Part shown: in pieces, positions 33,901 to 40,500 of the stretch
Position numbering within the stretch: the stretch's first letter is position 1
Layout: each line of letters opens with the position of its first letter
Assembly (NCBI RefSeq): GCF_032854445.1
Contig: NC_088305.1
Span: forward strand, 31,771,645-31,835,644
DNA: 64,000 nucleotides
Direction: 5' to 3'
DNA from: Liolophura sinensis
Taxonomy: Eukaryota; Mollusca; Polyplacophora; Chitonida; Chitonidae
Made by a program: the position numbers and the translations under genes
The notes under the pieces: model-generated
Database searches by the model: none
What the model was told of the DNA's origin: nothing
Seen by the model: only the letters and a program-made list of their open reading frames with translations

Positions 33901-35646
33901 AGGACTCGTTGGCCTGATGCCAGTGTAATGTGACTGGGTGGGGTATCATGTCTGCTGGCGGCAGCACTTTGGCGGCAGGACTTTGCGGCAAGACACAGTA
34001 TATGTACACACACCTATATGATTCTTCATTGACATATGACTGAAAAATTGTTAAGTATGACCTTGAACCCCAAGCATACATACATACATTACAAGGTTTG
34101 GGACAGGCAATGTACTTGCAGTGGGGGTTTTTTCTGAAGTTTTGTTGGCGACAGTGACCTCGACCAGACATTTAAAAAAAAAAAAAAGAACCAAAAAGCG
34201 GTTTGTTTCCAATAAGAGGGAGGAATTTTTACAAATTTTACCCAGAAAATACAGTGTAATTGTTTCTGGAGAAATACAGTGAGGGAAGCATGTTAGACTT
34301 TACAGACTTCTTATGTGACTTTATCAAAGTCATATTCAATTTCTAAAAACTGGATTAAAATGCCATCTTATGTCAACAGAGGTGCATATGACCTTCATTT
34401 CACCTACACCGGGTTCACGTGTACCGACTCCGACCTCCCCGCAGTGCCGCCTTGGATTCCTATAGACCCTGCCATCATTTTGCCCTCCCACTGGAAAAAG
34501 AGTCGCATACCTGCTACATTTGATCCTCCGGGTGAGTTTACAGTTCTTGTTTATCCTGCATTTCCAGAAAGTTGCAAACATACACTGAACAGATCTATGT
34601 ATTTGAATGATGTTTGACGCCATACTCAAGGATATTTCACTTACTCCAAGGCGGTCAGGTTGTTTAGAACAGATTAGGAAGGAGTCTTCAAACGGGGTTT
34701 GGAGGCAATATATTCCTTGGTGGTTATGTTAAATTGGTCATTGGAATGTCCATTATGGGCGATGGCTAGGAAAGTGATGTCTGTGTAACGCGTAGATTTT
34801 ATATTGCGTTAAAAATTAAAATTATCATGAGTTATAAGATTGATTGATAAGAATGATGTCCAGAAAGGAGAGATAAAGAGGGTTGAAGATCAATATCTTC
34901 TTGTCTTATCTTTGTCGATGGAACTTCCCAGAACAGTAGTTAAAAAGTCTGTTAATAGTTATTAAAACAGGATTTAAATCTTTTAATAAGTCATCAGCTT
35001 TGTACAGTTTTCTGCAGTGTTGTGCTGTGGATAAATTTGGATTAAGGAACTAAACAGTTCATGAAAATAACTTGTTGCTTTCGATCTACGATGTTTTGTT
35101 ACTCTTTTTTGGAAAAAAAACGTAGCAATGTATATATTTCAATATTGCTGAAGGACACTAGAGATCTTTAGTTAGTAATTACAAATTCAACTTGTAACTT
35201 CTGACTTCCATTCAGAATAAATAACCTTTTTCTGGCTTGAAATTACAAGTTCGTACTTGCAACTTGTAACTGATGATCTCTAGTAACTGTCTTACTCGTT
35301 GAAGGACTCGTGGAAGTACAGATGTATATCACGAATAACACGTTACGAAGATTACACAGTTTCAACCTGACTGTTTCAGCAGATAAGATTCCCAACAGCA
35401 TCACTATCGTGTATTCAGGTTGATCAGCATGTTTCCTTAAGAGAATTATTTCCGAAGAAGCTTTATGGCGGTATAATGCTGGCTTGTAAACTAAACTCTT
35501 ACCTCTTGTTTCTAACACCAGATTTCACAGCAGGTCCCAATGTGGGTCAGAAGAGACGGCACTTCCAGGCGTGTCATCACCAAGGCCATCACAACACTGG
35601 CAAGGCCAAGAAGAACAAGGGCAAGAAGAAACAGTTCAAGAAGTGA
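6896..35646 (+). CDS. ICE2: ICE2 (NARG2) subunit of the little elongation complex, 16 exons
   Basis: Nuclear factor that in animals joins ELL and ICE1 in the little elongation complex, supporting Pol II transcription of snRNA genes. Sixteen exons with GT-AG borders join to about 1,547 codons, longer than the roughly 980 residues of the human protein. Recognisable parts, in order: an N-terminal NGTSVFF..E block; EQRRYLELYTRY; the Cys/Tyr-rich QEKISHACKRVRQYPRFYE block; SSGGLKCLLDN plus VVYIDKPLVNQKMTVREKN; a long low-complexity middle with an AT-hook-like RRRRGRPRKAP; LDPLNTILSLQDKML; and the NARG2 C-terminal domain from about residue 1310 (VLIRCS, TKLEYQTNYGME, GSYLLSHSPGD, PWIPIDP). The extra length is in the repeat-rich middle. 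Exons 3 and 11 each seem to lack one base. Identity is secure; some borders are tentative. Confidence 0.9.
6961..9166 (+). other. ICE2 intron 1
   Basis: AT-rich. Holds a short (GA)n run at about 7,317-7,332 and the SINE fragment at 8,862-8,965. No minisatellite and no other exon that I can support. Confidence 0.65.
8862..8965 (-). mobile_element. SINE 3' fragment, ICE2 intron 1
   Basis: TTATTTGATTTGTGTTTTAC, GTCGTACTGAAGAATATTGC, ACTTATACGACAGCAGCCAG, CATTATGGTGGGAGGAGACC. This is the reverse complement of the common SINE tail and body end. Confidence 0.8.
9167..9438 (+). CDS. ICE2: ICE2 exon 2
   Basis: Acceptor TTTTTCCAAATTTAG. Encodes NVPPINGTSVFFTPESFERF, an acidic DDDSDFEAFLRRKNEEL segment and a polar tail. 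The 3' border is uncertain: CAG|GTGTGT at 9438 gives phase 1, which fits the acceptor at 10,740; a second donor at 9454 (GTAGGT) gives phase 2, which fits no visible acceptor. Confidence 0.7.
9645..10362. repeat. 24-bp minisatellite in ICE2 intron 2
   Basis: About 30 copies of CTCAGTGGCTGAGTGCTTAGTGTC-type units with point variants. The unit is a multiple of three, so both strands stay open for long stretches. The array sits entirely inside intron 2. Confidence 0.95.
10741..10882 (+). CDS. ICE2: ICE2 exon 3 (one-base frame break)
   Basis: Encodes ENSQCGVPAEIWLNLGEQRR and YLELYTRYHNCPPLHPTEE, matching the EQR.Y.DL block of ICE2 proteins. Then the frame breaks at GAGGAGAAAGGATAG (about 10,850-10,864), which reads into TAG. 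One added base restores EERIEMNILK and the phase-0 join to exon 4. A tandem copy at 10,907-10,962 keeps the open version (PSEEERIEMNMVR). This could be an assembly error or a true lesion. An upstream acceptor at 10,727 is also possible. Confidence 0.65.
10834..11015 (+). repeat. Three tandem copies of the ICE2 exon 3 end
   Basis: The final 50 or so bases of exon 3 and its donor recur at about 10,907-10,962 (donor changed to GGTAGAT) and, truncated, at about 10,977-11,015. Shared core: CAACTGTCC..GCTC.ATCCC then GGAGGA and, in the first two copies, GGATAGAGATGAACAT. Confidence 0.85.
11743..11862 (+). CDS. ICE2: ICE2 exon 4
   Basis: 120 nt = 40 codons, phase 0 on both sides, acceptor TTGGTCAACATAG, donor CAG|GTGAGTGC. 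Encodes ELHTTVSCEQEEFQNYLRHL then AECNVSSYNFLQPAAKTYIQ, matching the EF..FL..A....Y region of animal ICE2. Its last 40 bases and donor seed the following 59-bp array. Confidence 0.9.
11823..12633 (+). repeat. 59-bp array of exon 4 end plus splice donor, 14 copies
   Basis: Exon 4's last about 40 bases plus the first intron bases are repeated 14 times with very few changes. Every copy but the last keeps CATCCAG|GTGAGT; the last has GTGGGT. In the downstream copies an acceptor-like ATCTTACAG precedes a 24-nt segment reading PAAKTYIQ in the ICE2 frame. Most substitutions in that segment are silent (ACG/ACT); a few are not (AGG, CCC). Confidence 0.95.
12634..13268 (+). other. Rest of ICE2 intron 4
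   Basis: AT-rich unique sequence between the 59-bp array and exon 5, ending in a plain acceptor (TTTATGATTCCAG). No gene seen. Confidence 0.7.
13269..13406 (+). CDS. ICE2: ICE2 exon 5
   Basis: 138 nt, phase 0 to 0, donor GTGAGCAC. Encodes EKISHACKRVRQYPRFYETI then DAVSLTVPVEQKEFPPLVYV, corresponding to the conserved I..A...V..YP.FY....V stretch of ICE2. Confidence 0.93.
14156..14470 (+). repeat. 55-bp minisatellite inside a SINE-like element, ICE2 intron 5
   Basis: Five or six units of the type CTTGCCAAAGGTCAGTGG, TTTACCATGGGCACTCCGG, TTTGCCCCACCCATAAAA. The flanks match the body and the ATTCTTGAGTATGG..AATAAATAAAT tail of the SINE family, so the array arose by duplication within the SINE (about 14,080-14,582). 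Confidence 0.88.
14614..14751 (+). CDS. ICE2: ICE2 exon 6
   Basis: 138 nt, phase 0 to 0, acceptor TGTTGACAG, donor GTAACAGT. Encodes GQVPKVILPNMSCGAKPVLP followed by TDHDKVSEHCPPAGRKTTAS. It aligns with the LG.V..V..P.MP segment of the human protein. Confidence 0.9.
14843..16203. repeat. 57-bp minisatellite, about 24 copies, ICE2 intron 6
   Basis: Near-identical units (TTAATGTGGTGTACTSTGTA, TGATCACTCCTTGGCCTC, then TAGGTTGATGGTTGTAATA). The main variation is CTCTG/CTGTG/CCCTG and TAGG/TGGG. 57 is a multiple of three, so frames stay open across the array, but this is not coding. Confidence 0.96.
16204..17096. mobile_element. SINE 3' ends and remaining ICE2 intron 6
   Basis: A plus-strand SINE tail (about 16,250-16,445, ending GGCGTAAAACACCAATCAAA and TGAATGAATG) lies back to back with a minus-strand tail (about 16,446-16,560, starting TTGACTGATGTTTTATGC). 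The remainder up to exon 7 is unique AT-rich sequence. Confidence 0.75.
17097..17256 (+). CDS. ICE2: ICE2 exon 7
   Basis: 160 nt, phase 0 in, 1 out, acceptor CACTTTTTGCAG, donor GTCAGTTG. Encodes ACSQDWNAEVLAQKYGCQIV then LSSGGLKCLLDNQSPGYQRD and WQLPVIVKEYPVV. This matches the A..L...Y...IALTS..L..LL.N.GP.Y...W.IPV block of ICE2. Confidence 0.95.
17257..18474 (+). other. ICE2 intron 7 with SINE remnants
   Basis: Contains a minus-strand SINE tail at about 17,325-17,405 (TTTATTTGGTTGGTGTTTAATGC) and degraded SINE-like sequence at about 17,615-18,070 ending near ATTAATAAATGAAG. No tandem array here. Confidence 0.65.
18475..20416 (+). CDS. ICE2: ICE2 exon 8 (large central exon)
   Basis: 1,942 nt, phase 1 in, 2 out, donor CAG|GTGAGT. 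Starts with the conserved DNGKTFLHKVVYIDKPLVNQ and KMTVREKNSKFH. The middle is polar, Ser/Lys/Glu-rich and contains a degenerate repeat of ATDNMATGKVTTDN-type units (18,949-19,215). An acidic DDEFEEE patch precedes an AT-hook-like RRRRGRPRKAP (about 19,635-19,667), which suggests a DNA-minor-groove contact. Three Ser/Arg basic clusters follow (RRSPRVLQRK, TRRRSLRI, RRRSGRLAAK). The repeat and AT-hook are not part of the human ICE2 as I know it. Confidence 0.92.
20800..22395. repeat. 43-bp minisatellite rich in CACGTG, ICE2 intron 8
   Basis: About 37 degenerate units of the form GGCAGTGAGCTAGTGGTCAA, CACGTGGTACACTAGTGGT. Most units contain the palindrome CACGTG (canonical E-box); others have CATGTG or CACATG. 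The array fills most of the intron between exons 8 and 9. Confidence 0.95.
22640..23055 (+). CDS. ICE2: ICE2 exon 9
   Basis: 416 nt, phase 2 in, 1 out, acceptor TTGTTATTGAAAG, donor GTCAGTTA. Encodes SIKVEPSDQETQKETNSRQT, then polar sequence and a short acidic stretch LSEIEEIQEPSDMSEADADS. IKVEPSDQE resembles a sumoylation consensus (psi-K-x-E with downstream SD). No known domain. Confidence 0.85.
23508..24130 (+). CDS. ICE2: ICE2 exon 10 (Pro/Gln repeats and start of NARG2 C domain)
   Basis: 623 nt, phase 1 in, 0 out, acceptor TTCTGTCTCCAG, donor GTGAGTCA. Begins GIQQKHGVNDDTGSGFTS, then the conserved motif LDPLNTILSLQDKML. Next is a Pro/Gln/His region with imperfect QAPAHQFQAPP units (23,754-23,996), then NVTYHLWSFGGRMVLIRCSC, the start of the conserved C-terminal domain. 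Confidence 0.92.
24225..24460 (+). mobile_element. SINE-like element, second family
   Basis: Shares GGAAATCCGTCCTGCAACAA, ACATTACATGC-type body and the tail TGAAAAATTGTTAGGTACGA followed by AAACCCAAGCATTCACTCAC with copies at 54,555-54,775 and, in part, 33,780-34,100. Confidence 0.7.
24806..24934 (+). CDS. ICE2: ICE2 exon 11 (one-base frame break)
   Basis: Acceptor TTCATGTTCCCTTAG, donor AGAG|GTAAGTG. Reads MSFLTIATKLEYQTNYGMEQ and MTSGELVR in phase from exon 10, homologous to the P.VEYQ..YG.E....SELCRLW part of the domain. Then the frame needs one more base at GTCAGGATTGG (about 24,885-24,895). In the shifted frame it continues DWISCYIRQNCPLIRG and leaves in phase 1, as exon 12 requires. 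Most of the downstream tandem copies carry GTCAGGGA with the extra base. Confidence 0.75.
24886..26695 (+). repeat. 95-bp array of exon 11 end plus donor, about 19 copies
   Basis: Unit: TGTCAGGGATTGGATTAGC, TGTTACATCCGGCAGAACTG, TCCATTGATTAGAGGTAAGT, then TTCCTTCTGTCACCTGCTGA, TTGTCAGACAAACTA. The unit is exon 11 with about 30 bases deleted inside (exon text CAGACAAACTAC is fused near GTCAGG). Most copies keep AGAG|GTAAGTG, and each has a pyrimidine-rich acceptor-like TTCTGTCACCTGCTGATTGTCAG. Confidence 0.93.
26826..28262. repeat. 20-bp (TCTGCAGTATCTGTACTCTC)n array, about 72 copies, ICE2 intron 11
   Basis: Highly regular with small length changes (18, 20, 21) and CCCTC/CTCTC, ATC/ATG variants. 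Each unit holds CTCTCTCTGCAG, a good splice-acceptor look-alike and a PstI palindrome. It produces artificial open frames of up to about 500 codons on both strands. Confidence 0.97.
28486..28918. repeat. 72-bp minisatellite, 6 copies, ICE2 intron 11
   Basis: Near-identical units of CCACTCCAGTGCAGACAGA, TGTAGAGACAAATTTTCAGC, TGTTTTTCACCACCAGCAG, GATTAGAGACCCATT. Almost no divergence, so expansion is recent or homogenised. Confidence 0.95.
29100..29850 (+). repeat. 96-bp array of exon 12 start plus acceptor, 8 copies
   Basis: Each unit has TTGTTTTCAG|CCAGAGTTAA, TGCGTTGACATCAGAGCTGG, TCATGTTGGAAGAAGTGGAT, then GCCAGCAAGACTTACATTG and TACATGAACCTC. Unit length 96 (one copy 93), all multiples of three, so the ICE2 frame stays open through all copies. 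The last copy is the canonical exon 12. Confidence 0.95.
29797..29881 (+). CDS. ICE2: ICE2 exon 12
   Basis: 85 nt, phase 1 in, 2 out, donor GTAAGCTA. Encodes ARVNALTSELVMLEEVDAMR and IIPQCQSH, matching the IDAFTSKLFLLEEI part of the human domain. Seven upstream acceptors from 29,128 onwards would extend the exon in frame (open from 29,118 to 29,885). Confidence 0.9.
30047..30358. repeat. About 49-bp minisatellite, ICE2 intron 12
   Basis: Six to seven imperfect copies of TGTGGTGGTCTGTTGAGACC, CAGAGGGTATCAGTGACGTC, CCGGCCCTC. Confidence 0.92.
30820..31175 (+). mobile_element. Diverged full-length SINE, ICE2 intron 12
   Basis: tRNA-like head with box-B-like GGTTCAGACCCAACC near 30,887-30,901, a body similar to the 14.1-kb element (CACCAATATGATGAGCAG, AACTTGTCTAATGTC), and a tail resembling AAGTGAAATATTCTTGAG then AATCAGTTAAATAAAT. 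Confidence 0.6.
31268..31318 (+). CDS. ICE2: ICE2 exon 13
   Basis: 51 nt, phase 2 both sides, acceptor CTGCTCTTCTTGCAG, donor GTAAGTTG. Encodes PPQGLQRMNKVLSKLDT, corresponding to the helix before the GSYLLSH motif (L..IL..L in the human protein). Confidence 0.9.
31331..32150. repeat. 19-bp minisatellite (GGTTCAGTGGACTTTCCTT)n, ICE2 intron 13
   Basis: About 42 copies with variants (GCTTTGGTGGAC, TTTTCTTGG, and CACAGTGGATTTCCTGGG at the 3' end). It starts only about 12 bases after the exon 13 donor. Confidence 0.95.
32436..32519 (+). CDS. ICE2: ICE2 exon 14
   Basis: 84 nt, phase 2 both sides, acceptor CATTTTAG, donor AAAAG|GTGAGC. Encodes LEVGSYLLSHSPGDSHCKLR and KAVEGNK. GSYLLSH is the hallmark of the NARG2 C-terminal domain. 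Confidence 0.94.
32570..33480 (+). mobile_element. SINE with internal 19-bp array, ICE2 intron 14
   Basis: tRNA-like head (AACTGGCCAGG..CAGTACACC, then GTGAGTTCAAGTCCAGC) and the usual body (TGCTGGCTTCCTCGCCGGCC, GGTTTCCCCTGGGCTCTGC, TTTCCTCCAACCATAATGCT). The tail GTAAGTGAAATATTCTTGAG is split from the body by the array at 32,776-33,412. Confidence 0.8.
32776..33412. repeat. 19-bp (TTTACTCCAGGCACTCTGG)n array inside a SINE
   Basis: About 33 copies with variants (TGTACTCCAG, AGGTGCT). The array interrupts a SINE between body and tail. Each unit holds an acceptor-like TTTACTCCAG. Confidence 0.94.
33780..34100 (+). mobile_element. SINE-like element, second family, partial
   Basis: Head region includes GGGATCAAACCCGCGTCGGG. 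The 3' end CATATGACTGAAAAATTGTTAAGTATGA, interrupted here for length, then CCCCAAGCATACATACATAC, matches the second SINE family at 24.2 and 54.6 kb. Confidence 0.55.
34380..34531 (+). CDS. ICE2: ICE2 exon 15
   Basis: 152 nt, phase 2 in, 1 out, acceptor CTTATGTCAACAG, donor GTGAGTTT. Encodes GAYDLHFTYTGFTCTDSDLP then AVPPWIPIDPAIILPSHWKK and SRIPATFDPP. PW.P.DP...LP.H...GRIP.TF is the C-terminal signature of ICE2. Confidence 0.95.
34532..35521 (+). other. ICE2 intron 15
   Basis: AT-rich. A minus-strand SINE tail remnant near 34,595-34,680 (GATGTTTGACGCCATACTCAAGG). A short inverted similarity near 35,160-35,285 (AATTACAAATTCAACTTG with AATTACAAGTTCGTACTTGC). No array. Confidence 0.6.
35522..35646 (+). 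CDS. ICE2: ICE2 exon 16 (stop codon)
   Basis: 125 nt from the acceptor TCTAACACCAG, phase 1 in. Encodes DFTAGPNVGQKRRHFQACHH then QGHHNTGKAKKNKGKKKQFK and ends KK-TGA. The basic Lys tail resembles a nuclear localisation signal. AATAAA follows 38 bases after the stop. Confidence 0.88.
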
Positions 35647-35683
35647 AAAATCTCTTGTGTTCTTTAATGTTCCCGATCTGTAC

Positions 35684-35689
35684 AATAAA
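35684..35689 (+). terminator. ICE2 polyadenylation signal
   Basis: AATAAA in TGTACAATAAACACG, 38 bases after the ICE2 stop codon. Position and context fit a short 3' UTR. Confidence 0.75.
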
Positions 35690-37199
35690 CACGACATTGG
35701 CAATGAAGCCTCATGAGCCTGGGTTTGTTGATTGTTTCACAGGATGCTATTTATCACACTGACGTCCACAATTCAAGAAAATATACACGTGTGAAGTTTC
35801 AGTCGTTTTAGTCGAAGCAGAGCCTGTCTTATTTTCATCGGAGATATTTCATTCAGATTGCTCAAATTGCGCTTTAATTTTCTTACAATTGGTGGACATT
35901 GACCAGTGTGTCAAGTTTCATATTCATTCGCATTATGTCCGAAATGGGCCGATGTATAAGCTACAAAATTACTATCCCTAAATCTTCACATGACGAATTT
36001 GTAGTTCAGCTAAATTGTCCTTGATAGTACTGGAAAACAGAAGGCATGAATATTGACCATCAACGTCCATTGACAGATCTGGTCCTTCATGACCGGTACC
36101 GGTACATGTAACTGAAGAATCCTGCATCTGCTGGGTTAATTTCGGTTAATGTCTGTTCACAGTTTGTAGCATACGTTTCCGTTAACGTTTTTAAATGCGG
36201 ACGCGCACTAGTATATGCCAAGCCGTTTTCACCTTTCACGTTTTCACGCACAAGATTTCCGTCCCCAGTAAGCCGGGTCATGCTGATAGGTTCTATAAAA
36301 TTCCTGTCTTATCTTATTTGTTCTTCTGCGTATTTGGGCGCCGGTATAACCTGTCGTCTGGGTTGCAGCTCCTGAAAGCACGCCTTTGGTGCAGGAATGA
36401 CAAATGGAGTCTAGTTTTTTGGAAACCCGACCTGGGTGGCCAGACCGAGTCTCTACGGCAATGAGGCTTTACGATATGAGGGTGCTTTACGACATGAGGC
36501 TTTACGACATGAGGAGATGACATATTTGGCCAAGAGCGGTGGTTCACTCTGGGCTCGGTTTGGTTCGCTGTACGGATACTCAAAAAACTCACCTGGAGAC
36601 TTCATCCCACCACGATATTTTTACGGTGTGTTGTCATCCCCAATAAGGTTGTCTAGAATCATCGTTCACCCGTCGCCTGCCTTAATTCATGAGGTTACAC
36701 CTTGTCAAGACAGGTGGTTGTTCGGTCGAAGAAATCGGTTTCCTCAACCTAAGCATTAAAAAACTACAGCCATCGAAGCAAGAAAAGTCTTGATTACACG
36801 GAATTGGTGTTGAGGAATTAAATTGATGGGAGACAACTTATGTAGGGATTCGAGAAGCGAACAGTTGTAGTTTGCTTAAGAGTTGTCTACCCTTGGAAGA
36901 AGCAGTACTGCGCATGAGAAAAGTCCACGACTCTGCAGCTTTAGAGCGCAGGTGATCGTGATATGAATCAGCGCATGTGTCGCTTCGTACGCTCGCTTGA
37001 CATCATTGCTACCACTAACAATTTTGTGCATAAATCTTGAACAACGTTAAGTCACTGAGGTGGCGATGATATGGAAAAATAACTCTCATTAAAACCTTCG
37101 TTTCTGTTAATACATGATGTATATCCATTCTCTGTATGCAGTATGCACAAATGATTCTAATAGATACCTGAAACAATTTCATTCATGATTCTCCTCCAG
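35690..37199. other. Intergenic sequence after ICE2
   Basis: No gene recognised. A small cluster of (C)TTTACGACATGAGG repeats lies at 36,460-36,520. No full SINE. Confidence 0.6.
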
Positions 37200-37294
37200 G
37201 GGACATCAGTGGTGAGGCTGTCATAAACAGGAGGCGTTCCAAAGGTAACACGTCTCTAGTGGTGGCAGCTAAGTTAAGCCAGCCCAGAGAGTGA
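37200..37294 (+). CDS. Possible alternative ICE2 last exon
   Basis: A good acceptor (TTCATGATTCTCCTCCAG) is followed by an open frame that continues from exon 15's phase 1: GDISGEAVINRRRSKGNTSL then VVAAKLSQPRE-TGA. It would replace exon 16 with a 31-residue basic tail. No polyA signal was placed. The frame could be open by chance. Confidence 0.25.
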
Positions 37295-37319
37295 CTGGTG
37301 TGGTGTAAGGAGTAAGTGA

Positions 37320-37505
37320 CAAAAACATTGATTTGATTTATTTATTTGATGCCTTACTCACTTATTTTATTTATTTCACTTAGATGCTGGCAGTCAGCAT
37401 TATGTTGGAAGGGAACCAGAGCCCCAGGGAAACTCACTATCATCCGCAGGTTTCTGGCAAACCTTCCCACGGATACGACTGGAGAGAAAGCCAGCATGAA
37501 ACTTG
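37320..37505 (-). mobile_element. SINE, minus strand, 3' two-thirds
   Basis: Reads in reverse as body and tail of the SINE family: AGCATTATGTTGGAAGGGAA, CAGGGAAACTCACTATCATC, CGCAGGTTTCTGGCAAACCT, and ATTTATTTATTTGATGCC at the tail end. Confidence 0.75.
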
Positions 37506-40500
37506 TTTATAATGAGGGAATGAGACGCCAGAAGTTGCGTCCATCTGTCCATCTGTCCGTGTAGACGATTTGTTCGCTATATAAGCCATGCCACAAGAGA
37601 TAGGGCTTCAAATTTGGTGTTTATGTTCAGTTGATGAATCCGGAAACTCAAGAATTTCACTTTTATTTATGCCAACCATACAAAGAAGCCAGGTCACATG
37701 ATCTGCTTTACAGCCGACGTGGAACAATACCAACAACTTCAGAATGCAAGACGACATAGTGTCGGTCTTGCATTCACCTGCGTGCATTTTTCTCTGTCTA
37801 GGGACCGTATAGTCGTCGTGTTGAATTACATCGCCACGTAGGATATATCAACTGGTTTACTGATTATCGACACGATTTGGATAGTGATTTTATTCATTCG
37901 CCTCCTTGCGTCTTTCAGTCATCACAAAAACTGTATACTACTTTTCTTTGTAGGAATCCGTCTTATGTTTTCATACCTTATATCCTTTTTTTTAAAGTTC
38001 TTTAGTGGTTCGGCGATTATTACCGGAAAAGCCCACTTTGGTTGACGGATGCATACGAATGTCTGTTTTGACCACTAGACACCAACTTCTGGTTCATTTG
38101 ATACAAATGTCATGACTGATGCTTACATATAATGGTGTAAACTAAACCTACCAGAATTCTGGACGATTACAGTATATGTTTTTGTTACCGAGTACAGCAG
38201 TCCTGCTATACAAACAAGGATTACGGCATGTCGCCATGTGAAAGGCCAACCCAGCCCCACGTGTGTTATATAATACACACAGGCTGTCCTGAAGAGTGGA
38301 CCGTGTACATCCCCACTGATATTGCTCAGAACAGCTCGTGGGACACTTAACTGACGAGACTAGCTGGTTTAAGGAGATTCTCCTCGGCTCCTCCGTGTCT
38401 AATTAGTCATCCTCCAGAGGCACTCAAACCAGAGGCAGTCTCAACATAGGAAACGTGCCAACACCGAGCTCACGGCGCAAATAATGGTCTCTGGTGTTAA
38501 TAGCCGCCGTTTTGGGCCAACTCTGTATGCTGTCAACGTCAATACAAGGTCAGACGCCATCCATGTCTTCAGAGTGTAAAAGGTTTCGATTTACGATTCA
38601 AAGTTAATTCACTAAGCTACATGGGTTGAGTAACATGGATGCAATTAGCAACAGCAAAGGGAAAAGCTGTAGAAGGACAGAGTTCAGCGAATTGATGGTG
38701 TCATGTGCATGCCAATTATCGTCTGCCGGAAAAATAGTCTGAAAAAAGTCTAAAAAAAAACAGGAGGCAAAGTGAGCGAAATTGAGAGGGTTTATTAAAA
38801 AGCAGAAAGCAATTAACATTGATTGTGAAGACAGCGTCTTCTGTGAAGAACTGAACGGGGTTTGATGGATGTGTGTGAAGACAAGAATTCGTTCAGCTTA
38901 ACATCAAGCGGTGGCGGAGCCACTGGTGCTAAGTGGCTCCTAAATTAACATTTATCTCTATATCTTTTCTTGCATCGGTTGTCACAATGTTGGTGGTCAC
39001 CTGTTTATTGTAACTGTGGTTCATTTAAAAAGAGTAACCATTATTCTTTTAAGGATATAATCCTTTGCCCGCTCACTTAGTTTCCAAATCCTTATCTCTA
39101 CGCATTGATTCAAACTGACCATTTGATTCTTTGGAGGAGTCGGCTATTCCTCTTGGCCAATATACATGTCCATATAATTGTAACAGGAATAGACGCGGTC
39201 TCTTTTTTCACATTATTAGTCCATCATTTCAATTTGCCTTTCCGAAACAAATGAAAGACAAATGTAATGTTTTGCATTCAGCATTACCAATATCCCTCGT
39301 AAAGAATTACATCAGTATTTTTAATGATACAATCCCTTGCCTGCTTTCACACCCTCATCCCAATGCATTGATTCAAACTGACCATTTACAGAGGTATTGT
39401 CAATGATACAGCTGTTAAACTCACTATTACTGATAAAATTTCCATTCCAAACCGTCTAGAGGATAATACAGCGTTAAACACTAATACATTGTGACACAGG
39501 CGGTCCCTCGAGGAAATAAAAGGCGAGCATGGTGGCAACGACCAGCCGTTATCCCCACCCATTCATGGTTTAGATCCCCGTTCTCTGCAATTCAATTTTC
39601 CGAATGATCAAATACAGTCAAGTTCGTGGTTCGCGCGAGGAAATGAAAAGTTTATGAGAATTCTTTAGTGGTGGAAATTACCAACCCTACAGGATTGTTT
39701 CCGTGAGGCAGTAAATAACAATTTGGGCAGCAAGTGAGATATCCCGGGGGAGAGATCGATGATTATTTCCCGCCACTACCCGGACATCCAGGCACAGTCG
39801 GAGAAACTCCTCACCCGTGGCCCCCATTCGTCTTACGGCGGTATTTGTCGACAACTGTAATGAGAGCCGTCATCAAGTTAAAATGACTCCGGTCTAGATA
39901 CCTGACATCAGGACACCACTAAACCTGTTTTTTAGCCATGGCTATTTCGTTTAAATCAGGGAATTCTGGAAGGTGCCAACCTTGTGTTGTAATGTGTGGC
40001 CATCTTGGATAGGTGAGAAAAAAAATCCGATACGAAACCGCATGTTCTGCTGTAAAAATGCAACAATCCTAATTTTTAGGCAGTGCCATCTTCCAGAGTC
40101 ATATCCCAAACACCCCGAGATTCATATGGATACGAATCCGCGTATTCTGACATAAAATTCGTTGTCATTCCATTACCGTTTTTGCCAGATTTTACATCCT
40201 CCCTATAACAACAAAGTCACGCACTCGAATCCAACCCCAAGTGGAAGTTCAACTGCTCAAATCGGGGAATTTTATTGCCAGTCACCGTACCTGGCAAAAG
40301 GTAGTAGCTTTCTCCTCCCTGTCCGGTTCTTGTTAACTTGACCGCCGCCGTATGAGCAAAATTATGACGTATAGGCTACGAGAAGTAATCACATATACGT
40401 TCGCTGCTAAAGAATAGTGAATTAAATATTTTATGCCAAAGTATCCATGGATATAAAGTACTAACTGTACTATATGGGTCGTATAATCCAGTCCAGAATG

